Source: [Eubacterium] saphenum (GTDB lineage: Bacteria; Bacillota; Clostridia; Oscillospirales; Ruminococcaceae). Taken from it: a stretch of DNA of 5,764 nucleotides. Below, piece by piece: positions 1 to 5,686 of the stretch. Position 1 is the stretch's first letter, and every line of letters begins with the position of its first letter. Below the pieces are notes generated by a model, which ran no database searches, was not told where the DNA came from, and was given only the letters and a program-made list of their open reading frames with translations. The stretch lies in NCBI GenBank assembly GCA_004555855.1, contig SFJQ01000096.1, forward strand, positions 1-5,764, read 5' to 3'. Position numbers and translations under genes: made by a program.

Positions 1-255
1 AAAAAATTTCAATGGCAGGGGTTAATTTTGAGCATTGATTTTTTAGTTGCCGTTGGGGTGTCCTCCTTTTTGTTTTGTTTACTCACGGGTTCATTCAATG
101 CTTTTGTGTTTATTGCAGACTTTTTATATATAGTCGCAGGAGTATTTACATACAAGTATTCAACGTCATACTGCGAAAATTGCGGAGCAGAACTGTCGAA
201 ATATCATAAATTCTGCACAAAATGCGGCGAAAAAAATCCTTTCATTTACGATTAA
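1..255 (+). CDS. Small membrane protein with C-terminal zinc ribbon (5' end probably outside window)
   Basis: Not a gene I can name. The reading frame is open to the left edge. A TTG at 28 preceded by GGGG (18-21) could be the start, giving 75 aa, but a start further upstream is equally possible, so I treat it as 5'-partial. Counting from the TTG, residues about 4-40 are strongly hydrophobic and likely form one or two membrane segments. They are followed by a short polar linker and a zinc-ribbon of form C-x2-C-x10-C-x2-C (Cys 49, 52, 63, 66), with the typical GAEL and KFCTKCG residues of the zinc_ribbon_2 type. A zinc ribbon behind a membrane anchor is seen in many small uncharacterised Firmicute proteins and gives no specific function. 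It converges with sigK, stop codons 13 bases apart, with no clear terminator between. A hand count gives 84 G+C in the first 240 bases (35%), well below the neighbouring genes. Confidence 0.6.
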   Translation, partial: KKFQWQGLILSIDFLVAVGVSSFLFCLLTGSFNAFVFIADFLYIVAGVFTYKYSTSYCENCGAELSKYHKFCTKCGEKNPFIYD

Positions 256-268
256 TTTTACGCCATTT

Positions 269-973
269 TCATTTCTGTTCAAACCGCGCCCGAAGCTTTT
301 CGAGCGCTCTTTTCTCAATCCGAGAAATGTACGACCGCGAGATACCTAGCTTCTTCGCGATTTCTTTCTGCGTCATCGGTCTGCAAACCGAGCCGTCCAC
401 GTCCGCGACACCGTATCTTTTGCAAATAATCTCCCGCTCGCGCTCGTCAAGTTCTTCTAAAATAAACCTGTAAAGCCGCTCCGAGTCGATTTTTAGTTCA
501 GCAATTTGTTCGACGTTGATGTTGCTCGAAATTATGTCCTCAATCGTGAGAGCATTCCCCTCGGAATCGCTTTCGATAGGCTCGCTGATGTAAAGCTCGG
601 TTTGCTTGTGTTTCATCTTGCGGAAGTACATTTTTATTTGGTTATCAATACACCTCGAAGCATAAGTCGAAAACCTGTTATTCTGGGAGCAGTCAAAGGT
701 TTCTGCGGCGCGGATTAAGCCGATTGTACCGATAGAAACGAGGTCGTCGGCGTCCTTGTAGTCGGGGTATTTTTTGTTGACGATATACGCGACAAGCCGC
801 AGATTGTGGACAATCAGCTTATCCCGCGCTTCGGCGTCACCCTCGGCAACTTTTTTCAGGCACTCCGCTTCTTCTTTTTGCGAAAGCTGTTTTGGAAAGT
901 TGTTTTTTCCTTCGAAATGAAGCCCGAAAAACAGCAGATTTTGCAGCGCAAGTTTTATCAGCAAAAATCCCAT
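269..973 (-). CDS. sigK: RNA polymerase sporulation sigma factor SigK (pro-sigma-K), intact
   Basis: A 234-aa sigma-70 family protein resembling Bacillus SigK, the last mother-cell sigma factor of sporulation, which directs coat and late cortex genes. Residues 1-20 are a hydrophobic pro-sequence followed by KNNFPKQLS, matching the KNNAFPQPLS region just after the SpoIVFB cleavage site of B. subtilis pro-sigma-K; cleavage would fall near residues 18-21. Region 2 lies at about 52-120 (HNLRLVAYIV, DDLVSIGTIGLIRA, FSTYASRCIDNQI; core binding and -10 recognition). Region 4 lies at about 171-230 (LDEREREII, then the helix-turn-helix MTQKEIAKKLGISRSYISRIEKR). The ATG at 971-973 has a GAGGTG Shine-Dalgarno site 4 bases away. 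It is a single-gene unit, separated from the upstream operon by a terminator. The gene is continuous, so no skin-type element interrupts it. SigE is the main alternative, but the KNNFP junction and short pro-sequence favour SigK. Confidence 0.92.
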   Translation of the reverse strand: MGFLLIKLALQNLLFFGLHFEGKNNFPKQLSQKEEAECLKKVAEGDAEARDKLIVHNLRLVAYIVNKKYPDYKDADDLVSIGTIGLIRAAETFDCSQNNRFSTYASRCIDNQIKMYFRKMKHKQTELYISEPIESDSEGNALTIEDIISSNINVEQIAELKIDSERLYRFILEELDEREREIICKRYGVADVDGSVCRPMTQKEIAKKLGISRSYISRIEKRALEKLRARFEQK

Positions 974-977
974 AATG

Positions 978-983
978 CACCTC
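978..983 (-). promoter_or_regulatory. Ribosome binding site of sigK
   Basis: GAGGTG on the - strand. Its GAGG core lies 6 bases before the ATG at 973, which fixes that codon as the sigK start. Confidence 0.8.
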
Positions 984-1000
984 GAAAACAGTTTTTTCTA

Positions 1001-1030
1001 ATTCTATGATTAGACGCTTGTGCATTATTC
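1001..1030 (-). promoter_or_regulatory. Putative sigma-E-type promoter of sigK
   Basis: On the - strand GAATAAT (1030-1024), a 15-base spacer and CATAGAAT (1008-1001) match the sigma-E consensus KMATATT-N14/15-CATACAHT at 6 of 7 and 7 of 8 positions. Transcription would start near 994, just upstream of the Shine-Dalgarno site. In B. subtilis sigK is first transcribed by sigma-E and then by sigma-K itself, so the position fits the gene. The consensus comes from Bacillus; its use here is an inference. Confidence 0.65.
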
Positions 1031-1044
1031 GACAGATTTTCGGC

Positions 1045-1073
1045 AAAAAATCCCGCCCCAATTCGGAGCGGGA
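1045..1073 (-). terminator. Rho-independent terminator of the nrdD-nrdG-lipoprotein operon
   Basis: On the - strand, 9 bases (1073-1065, TCCCGCTCC) pair with 1059-1051 (GGGGCGGGA), with one G-U pair and a 5-base loop, followed directly by six T (1050-1045). It begins 4 bases after the stop codon of the binding-protein gene. No T-run follows on the + strand, so it acts on the - strand only. It isolates sigK from read-through. Confidence 0.92.
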
Positions 1074-1077
1074 AAGT

Positions 1078-2688
1078 TTATTTTCGTTTGCCCTGCGAGA
1101 AATCCACAATTCCCGTGAACGGGTTGTAGAACACGTCTTCGGCGTCCTTTTGGCGGAAAAAGTACACATTTTCGTAATAAATCGGCACAAATCCCGCGTC
1201 ATCAATCAGCATTTGCTCGGCTTGTGAAAACAGCTCGGTGCTGTCCGAAATATCCGCGGCTTTCTTCGCTTTTTCCAGCATTACTTCAAAATAAAAGTTT
1301 GAATATCCCGAATAATTTGCGGAATTATTCTCCGAAAACTGCTCCAAAAATGCCGCTGGGCTGTCGTATTTTCCCGTCAGCTTCTGCAGCGCGATTTCAA
1401 AATCCCCGCTTTCAAGACGTCGGCGGTAATCGCTGTCGGAGAGCCGCTCCAGCACGCAGTAAAACCCGAGTACGCGCTGCCACTCCTGCATAACATACGA
1501 AACTGCGGTTTCGGAAATTTCATCGGGAACGATAATTCTCGCGCCCGTAAACAGCTTTGAATTTATCGAAGGCTTCACGCTTCTCAGCAGCTCAAGCGCA
1601 CGCTCCCTGTCAAAACCGAGATTTTTCCCGCTGCCGACTGCCTCGCGATAGCTTTCTCCGTTTATCGAAACCTGCTTCGACACAACGCCCTCGGATTTTT
1701 CAAAACCCGAAATGCCCGAGATTATCTCATCGCGGTCAACCAGCAGCGCCAGCGCTTTCAAAAAATCCGTGTTCTTAAACGCCTCGTAATCCCTGTTAAA
1801 AATCAACCCGCAGGTAACGCTCGGATACTCGTCAACGGGATAATTCCCTTTGATAAGCGGTTTGTCGCGGTTTGACACGGCAACGCAAGTAATGTCCATA
1901 TTCAGAAAATCCGCCGCAAAATCCTCCTCGTCCTCGATGAAAAAGTTCAGTCCGGACGGGCAGACGTTGTACACATCGGCATTTTTGTGGTTTCTCACGA
2001 GAATAAGATTGTTGACATCTGTTGAAGCATACGGGTCAAAATTCCAGCTTCTCACGCAAAACGCGCCGTTTGACGGGGTACACTCCGCCGAAAGCCCGTA
2101 CTTCCCGCGCGAATTTACGAAAAACTCCTCGCAGCACGGCATCGCGGGCGCGTCGCAGAGCATATCGAGAAAGCGCGGATTTGTGTAATCAAGCGTTATC
2201 TCCAGTTCAAAATCGCCCTTCGCTTTCACGCCGAGCTGCGACAAATCCGTAAGAGCGCCGCTGTTTATGCGCTGAGAGTTTTTTATGCAGAAGTAATCCG
2301 CAGCGTGCATAGCTTCGGTTTCGGGCAAAAACAGCCGCCTGAAACCGAACACAAAATCCTCTGCCTTGCACAGCTTTTCAAAATCCCCGCAAACCCAGAA
2401 AACGTCCTCGCGCAGCTTGAAATTGTAAGTCAAAGCGTCCTCGGACACGGTGTAGCTCTCGCAGACGCCGTTCTTCAGCGAGCCGTCCGCGTCCTTCCGA
2501 AAAAGCCCGCAGAAAACGTTTCCGATAATCAAATCGGAGTTCGGCTCGCCCGACTGCTGCGGGTCGAGAGTTTCGGGATTATCGGAAATATCGTATTTGA
2601 AAACCTTGTCCAAGCCGTCGTTTGAACAGCCCGTCAAGCTGAAAATTACTGAAAGTGCCGTGAAAATTAAGATGATTTTTTTCTTCAT
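1078..2688 (-). CDS. Family-5 (OppA/DppA-like) substrate-binding lipoprotein, cysteine-rich
   Basis: A 536-aa extracytoplasmic solute-binding protein of the SBP_bac_5 family, which normally delivers peptides (sometimes nickel or other solutes) to an ABC permease. Residues 1-20 form a lipoprotein signal (KKK, hydrophobic core, LTG) with the lipobox Cys at 21. Family landmarks are LDPQQSG (41-47), the VCESYTVSEDALTYNFKLRE stretch (75-94), AEDFVFGFRR (109-118), the LGVKAKGDFELEITL strand (152-166), ALLVDRDEI (314-322) and FVPIYYE (500-506). The length is normal. Oddities: 14 cysteines in the mature part besides Cys 21 (60, 76, 100, 107, 134, 178, 185, 186, 203, 211, 243, 268, 293, 411), and WVCGDFEK at 98-105 where relatives usually have W-x-D-G. 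No permease or ATPase gene is in the window. The ATG lies 2 bases after the nrdG stop with no convincing Shine-Dalgarno site, so translation is probably coupled to nrdG. The substrate cannot be told. Confidence 0.88.
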   Translation of the reverse strand: MKKKIILIFTALSVIFSLTGCSNDGLDKVFKYDISDNPETLDPQQSGEPNSDLIIGNVFCGLFRKDADGSLKNGVCESYTVSEDALTYNFKLREDVFWVCGDFEKLCKAEDFVFGFRRLFLPETEAMHAADYFCIKNSQRINSGALTDLSQLGVKAKGDFELEITLDYTNPRFLDMLCDAPAMPCCEEFFVNSRGKYGLSAECTPSNGAFCVRSWNFDPYASTDVNNLILVRNHKNADVYNVCPSGLNFFIEDEEDFAADFLNMDITCVAVSNRDKPLIKGNYPVDEYPSVTCGLIFNRDYEAFKNTDFLKALALLVDRDEIISGISGFEKSEGVVSKQVSINGESYREAVGSGKNLGFDRERALELLRSVKPSINSKLFTGARIIVPDEISETAVSYVMQEWQRVLGFYCVLERLSDSDYRRRLESGDFEIALQKLTGKYDSPAAFLEQFSENNSANYSGYSNFYFEVMLEKAKKAADISDSTELFSQAEQMLIDDAGFVPIYYENVYFFRQKDAEDVFYNPFTGIVDFSQGKRK

Positions 2689-2690
2689 TT

Positions 2691-3194
2691 TTATAATTCT
2701 GCAATAACTGCGCGCTGCTGTTCAAGACTTTTCGGGACATCGATAAGCCGCTGATTTTCGCTTCCCCGGAATTTCAGCGCAAGCGAACGCTTCTCCAGAA
2801 CAAATCTCCCGTCAACCAGAATGTCTGTTATCGAGAGCAGCTTTCCGACAAACTCCTCGGATTTTGCTTTCTCCAAAAGCTGCTCAAACGTCCAGCCGCT
2901 GTAACACATCAGATGAAGTCCGCGCTCCTTGAATTGCTTCCCGAGAACGTAAAGCGGCTGCGCTTGACAAAACGGCTCGCCGCCCGAAAATGTCACGCCG
3001 TCGTGCAGCGGGTCTTCCGTACACTCCGCGAAAAGTTCCTCGGTATCGACAATTGTGCCGCCCGAAAAATCGTGCGTTTCGGGGTTGTGACAGCCCTCGC
3101 AGTTATGCGGGCAGCCCTGCACAAAAACCACATATCTGAGCCCGGGACCGTCTACGATTGACTCGCAGACCGTCCCTGCTATTCTTATTTCCAT
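2691..3194 (-). CDS. nrdG: Anaerobic ribonucleotide reductase activating protein NrdG (radical SAM)
   Basis: A 167-aa radical-SAM enzyme that uses a [4Fe-4S] cluster and S-adenosylmethionine to create the glycyl radical on NrdD. Visible features: the cluster motif C-x3-C-x2-C at Cys 28, 32 and 35 (GCPHNCEGCHNPETHDF), the SAM-contacting SGGEP at 70-74, YSGWTFEQL at 98-106, and the C-terminal family signature DILVDGRFV (124-132) with FRGSENQRLIDV (142-153). Length is that of ordinary NrdG. The frame is open further upstream to 3257 inside nrdD, but the ATG at 3192-3194 begins the typical NrdG N-terminus (MEIRIAG) and has GAGG 5 bases away, so that is the start chosen. It lies 7 bases downstream of nrdD, whose stop codon overlaps the Shine-Dalgarno site, suggesting coupled translation. 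Confidence 0.95.
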   Translation of the reverse strand: MEIRIAGTVCESIVDGPGLRYVVFVQGCPHNCEGCHNPETHDFSGGTIVDTEELFAECTEDPLHDGVTFSGGEPFCQAQPLYVLGKQFKERGLHLMCYSGWTFEQLLEKAKSEEFVGKLLSITDILVDGRFVLEKRSLALKFRGSENQRLIDVPKSLEQQRAVIAEL

Positions 3195-3199
3195 ATTTG

Positions 3200-3204
3200 C
3201 CTCA
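3200..3204 (-). promoter_or_regulatory. nrdG ribosome binding site overlapping the nrdD stop codon
   Basis: TGAGG on the - strand: the TGA (3204-3202) stops nrdD, and GAGG (3203-3200) lies 5 bases before the nrdG ATG. A ribosome terminating on nrdD would sit on the nrdG start region, consistent with translational coupling. Confidence 0.7.
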
Positions 3205-5466
3205 ATTATCCATTGTGAAACGCTTCGGGCGCTCAATTCTGTCCTCGATGGTTTCACCCTCGCGGCGGCGGCAGTTCGGGCACTCGTCGTCGATTATTCC
3301 CGTAAATCCGCAGCACGGGTCGCGGTCAATCGGGTGATTTATCGCGCCGTAGCCTATTCCCTGCTCCTTCATATAGCGAACAACTTTCTCGAATGCGTCA
3401 AGGTTTTTCAGCGGGTCGCCGTCAAGTTCAACGTAGCTGATATGACCGCCGTTTGTGAGCGCGTGATAGGGCGCTTCGAGCTTGATTTTCTTGAACGCGC
3501 TGATGTTGTAGTAAACGGGAACGTGGAACGAGTTTGTATAGAAATCCTTGTCCGTGATGCCGGGAATTTCGCCGTAACGCTTCTTGTCGATTGCGATAAA
3601 ACGTCCGGAAAGACCCTCTGCGGGAGTTGCCAGAAGCGTGAAATTAAGCCCTGTTTCGCGGCTCTTTGCGTCCGCTCTTTCACGCATGTGAGTGATGATT
3701 TCAAGACCGAGCTTCTGCGATTCTTCGCTTTCGCCGTGGTGTTTTCCCGTGAGCGCAATCAGCGTCTCCGCAAGCCCGATAAAGCCCGTGGAAAGGCTTC
3801 CGTGCTTCAAAACCTCGGCAACCGAGTCGTTCTCGGAGAGCTTTTCGCTGTCAATCCACACGCCCTGTCCCATCAGGAACGGATAGTTGCGAACGTGCTT
3901 TCTCGACTGAATGAGAAGGCGCTGGTAGAGCTGGTCGAACACGATATCCATCGTCCTGTCAAGGCTCTTGTAGAACTTGTCCAAATCGCCGTGAGCTTCA
4001 ATTCCCAAGCGGGGAAGGTTGATTGTCGTGAAGGACAGATTTCCGCGCCCTGTGACAATTTCTCGCGACTTGTCGTGATTGTTTCCGATAACGCGCGTGC
4101 GGCAGCCCATATAAGCGATTTCCGTGTGGTAATCGCCCTCTTTGTAATACTGAAGATTGAACGGCGCGTCGATGAAGCTGAAATTCGGGAACATTCTCTT
4201 AGCCGAAACACGCATCGCGAGTTTGAACAAATCATAGTTCGGGTCGCCCTCGTTGAAGTTCACACCCTCTTTCACCTTGAAGATGTGAATGGGGAAAATC
4301 GGCGTTTCGCCGTTTCCGAGACCGGCTTCTTCCGCGCTCATAATGTTTCGGATAACCATTCTGCCCTCGGGAGAGGTGTCCGTGCCGTAGTTTATCGAGG
4401 AGAACGGGTTTTGCGCGCCCGCACGAGAATTCATCGTGTTGAGGTTGTGGATAAGCGCTTCCATCGCCTGATAGGTCGCGCGGTCGGTTTCCGCCTCGGC
4501 AAGCTGCTCAGCCTCGTCCTGAAGCGCGGAGAACTTGTCCCCGTACTCGCTTGCAAGCAAATCCCATTCCTTGGACTTGTACTCGTCGTTGTCTTTGAGC
4601 TTGGGTGTTAAGCCAAATTCCACCTCAATTTTCTTTGCAGCCTCGCGCAGCTTTTCATCAATTTCCGCAAAATCCTTGCAGTCATAGGTGTAGAGAATAG
4701 CCTTGGCGAGATTTTTCTGATACATACGCTTGAACGTTTTCTTCACGCCCTCAGCCATCGCGTAGTCGAAATTCGGCACGCTCTGACCGCCGTGCTGGTC
4801 GTTCTGGTTGGACTGGATTGCGATACACGCGAGCGCCGCATAGCTTGCGATATCGTTCGGCTCGCGCAGGAAACCGTGTCCCGTCGAAAAACCATTGTGG
4901 AACAGCTTGAGCAAATCAATCTGGCAGCAGGTTGTCGTGAGCGTGAGAAAATCGAGGTCGTGAATGTGGATATCGCCGTTAATATGCGCGTTTGAGTGAA
5001 CCGGGTCGAGAACGTACAGCTCATTGAACTGCTTCGCACCCTCGCTGCCGTACTTGAGCATTGTGCCCATCGCGGTATCGCCGTCGATGTTGGCGTTTTC
5101 GCGCTTTAAATCGTACTCGCCCGCCGATTTGAACGTCAAGTCCTCGTAAATCTTCATCAGCGTGGTGTTCATCTCGCGCGCTCTTGTGCGTTCCGCGCGG
5201 TAAAGAATGTACGCTTTCGCGGTCTTTGCGTGTCCGTTTTCGATAAGGACGCGCTCGACCATATCCTGAACCTCTTCGACAGAGGGATTTCTTCCGATAA
5301 TCGTTTCGCTGAGCGACTGGCAAACCTTATCGGCAAGCTCCATCGCCTCGGCATAGTCGTTTCCGCCGACAGCCTGAGCAGCCCTGTAAATAGCACGGGC
5401 AATCTTCTCGATATTAAAGGGAGCTTCGCGCCCGTCGCGCTTCTTAATCATCGTTATCATTGGCAT
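3202..5466 (-). CDS. nrdD: Anaerobic (class III) ribonucleoside-triphosphate reductase NrdD, lacking the glycyl-radical loop
   Basis: A 754-aa large subunit of the oxygen-sensitive reductase that converts NTPs to dNTPs. Residues about 4-97 are an ATP-cone (IKKRDGREAPFNIEKI to AKAYILYR), the allosteric dATP/ATP site. The catalytic barrel follows: IHIHDLDF (166-173), TTTCCQIDL (177-185), NQNDQHGGQSVP (220-231), and MGCRTR (453-458) with the probable thiyl-radical Cys 455. FTTINLPRLG (479-488) and ITDKDFYTNSFHVPV (637-651) are also typical. The C-terminal zinc region keeps Cys 718, 719, 729 and 732. The protein then ends 22 residues after the last Cys, at ERPKRFTMDN. There is no R-V/I-x-G-Y glycyl-radical motif, and nrdG begins 7 bases on. 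The start is the ATG at 5466: AAGGAG lies 9 bases before it, whereas the GTG at 5487 precedes that site. First gene of an NrdR-controlled operon. Confidence 0.93.
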   Translation of the reverse strand: MPMITMIKKRDGREAPFNIEKIARAIYRAAQAVGGNDYAEAMELADKVCQSLSETIIGRNPSVEEVQDMVERVLIENGHAKTAKAYILYRAERTRAREMNTTLMKIYEDLTFKSAGEYDLKRENANIDGDTAMGTMLKYGSEGAKQFNELYVLDPVHSNAHINGDIHIHDLDFLTLTTTCCQIDLLKLFHNGFSTGHGFLREPNDIASYAALACIAIQSNQNDQHGGQSVPNFDYAMAEGVKKTFKRMYQKNLAKAILYTYDCKDFAEIDEKLREAAKKIEVEFGLTPKLKDNDEYKSKEWDLLASEYGDKFSALQDEAEQLAEAETDRATYQAMEALIHNLNTMNSRAGAQNPFSSINYGTDTSPEGRMVIRNIMSAEEAGLGNGETPIFPIHIFKVKEGVNFNEGDPNYDLFKLAMRVSAKRMFPNFSFIDAPFNLQYYKEGDYHTEIAYMGCRTRVIGNNHDKSREIVTGRGNLSFTTINLPRLGIEAHGDLDKFYKSLDRTMDIVFDQLYQRLLIQSRKHVRNYPFLMGQGVWIDSEKLSENDSVAEVLKHGSLSTGFIGLAETLIALTGKHHGESEESQKLGLEIITHMRERADAKSRETGLNFTLLATPAEGLSGRFIAIDKKRYGEIPGITDKDFYTNSFHVPVYYNISAFKKIKLEAPYHALTNGGHISYVELDGDPLKNLDAFEKVVRYMKEQGIGYGAINHPIDRDPCCGFTGIIDDECPNCRRREGETIEDRIERPKRFTMDN

Positions 5467-5475
5467 AAATCCGTT

Positions 5476-5481
5476 CTCCTT
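5476..5481 (-). promoter_or_regulatory. Ribosome binding site of nrdD
   Basis: AAGGAG on the - strand, 9 bases before the ATG at 5466. It decides the start: the in-frame GTG at 5487-5485 lies upstream of this site, inside the NrdR box, and is not a credible start. Confidence 0.85.
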
Positions 5482-5483
5482 AA

Positions 5484-5499
5484 ACACAATATATTGTGC
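5484..5499. promoter_or_regulatory. NrdR box 1 (near-perfect)
   Basis: ACACAATATATTGTGC matches 15 of 16 positions of the NrdR consensus acaCwAtATaTwGtgt. The inner 14 bases (5485-5498) are a perfect palindrome. NrdR is the ATP/dATP-sensing repressor of ribonucleotide reductase genes. The box lies in the untranslated leader, 2 bases from the nrdD Shine-Dalgarno site. Confidence 0.9.
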
Positions 5500-5515
5500 G
5501 ATAAAAGCCGCATAC

Positions 5516-5531
5516 GTTTATTATATAGTAT
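5516..5531. promoter_or_regulatory. NrdR box 2 (degenerate), over the -10 element
   Basis: GTTTATTATATAGTAT matches about 10 of 16 consensus positions, best in the right half (ATATAGT). It starts exactly 32 bases from box 1, leaving a 16-base linker, which is the usual spacing of paired NrdR boxes. It overlaps the -10 hexamer at 5520-5525. Because -10 sequences are AT-rich, part of this match could be chance. Confidence 0.6.
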
Positions 5532-5548
5532 TACGCTGCTTTTGTCAA
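5520..5548 (-). promoter_or_regulatory. Sigma-A promoter of nrdD-nrdG operon (perfect consensus)
   Basis: On the - strand, TTGACA (5548-5543), a 17-base spacer and TATAAT (5525-5520): both hexamers and the spacer are ideal. The start point would be near 5512, giving a leader of about 46 bases that contains NrdR box 1. AT-rich sequence just upstream of the -35 (about 5549-5575) could act as an UP element. Confidence 0.9.
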
Positions 5549-5636
5549 TAGGTTTTGCAAAATTCGAGAAATTTTTCCCCAAAATCCCCCGCTTATCGCT
5601 CAACAAAGCCAAAAACTGAGTTTCGTTTCAAAGATA
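5549..5636. other. Spacer between divergent nrdD and tRNA-Leu promoters
   Basis: These 88 bases separate the two -35 elements. I see no gene, no terminator and no convincing operator. There are two short C-runs around an A-run (5577-5590) to which I give no meaning. Confidence 0.6.
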
Positions 5637-5665
5637 TTGACAAACGGCGGGGAATGTGGTATAAT
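5637..5665 (+). promoter_or_regulatory. Sigma-A promoter of tRNA-Leu (perfect consensus, extended -10)
   Basis: TTGACA (5637-5642), a 17-base spacer and TATAAT (5660-5665), with TGG directly before the -10 giving the extended TGn-TATAAT form. The start would be near 5672, about 15 bases before the tRNA. Strong promoters of this kind are usual for stable RNA genes. Confidence 0.88.
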
Positions 5666-5686
5666 GTAAGGAGTTATTCAGATTAT

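Noticed and set aside
256..268. A bidirectional terminator between the zinc-ribbon gene and sigK
   Set aside because: The 13-base gap and its flanks are AT-rich but form no stable stem followed by a T-run.
837..1205. A 122-codon - strand frame spanning the sigK start, terminator and lipoprotein 3' end
   Set aside because: It runs through a clear terminator and promoter and overlaps two solid genes in another frame; its basic, Arg/Lys/Ser-rich product matches nothing.
3150..3204. Read-through or recoding of the nrdD TGA to supply the missing glycyl loop
   Set aside because: Continuing in frame after the TGA gives GKYGNKNSRDG and onward, with no R-V/I-x-G-Y motif, and it overlaps nrdG. Nothing resembles a recoding signal.
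3195..3257. Upstream extension of NrdG by 21 residues to a start at 3257
   Set aside because: The extra residues overlap the nrdD end, do not resemble NrdG, and the ATG at 3194 has its own Shine-Dalgarno site and a canonical N-terminus.
3334..4611. A 425-codon open frame on the + strand opposite nrdD
   Set aside because: It lies entirely antisense to a well-recognised NrdD. The product is a shadow with repeated V/R/E-rich stretches and no family likeness; long antisense frames are common in such GC-rich coding sequence.
5464..5487. GTG at 5487 as the nrdD start (761 aa)
   Set aside because: The codon lies upstream of the AAGGAG ribosome binding site and inside the NrdR palindrome; the ATG at 5466 is correctly spaced.
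5577..5590. C-run/A-run/C-run between the divergent promoters as a G-quadruplex or operator
   Set aside because: Only two G-runs on the opposite strand and no symmetry; too little to support a structure.
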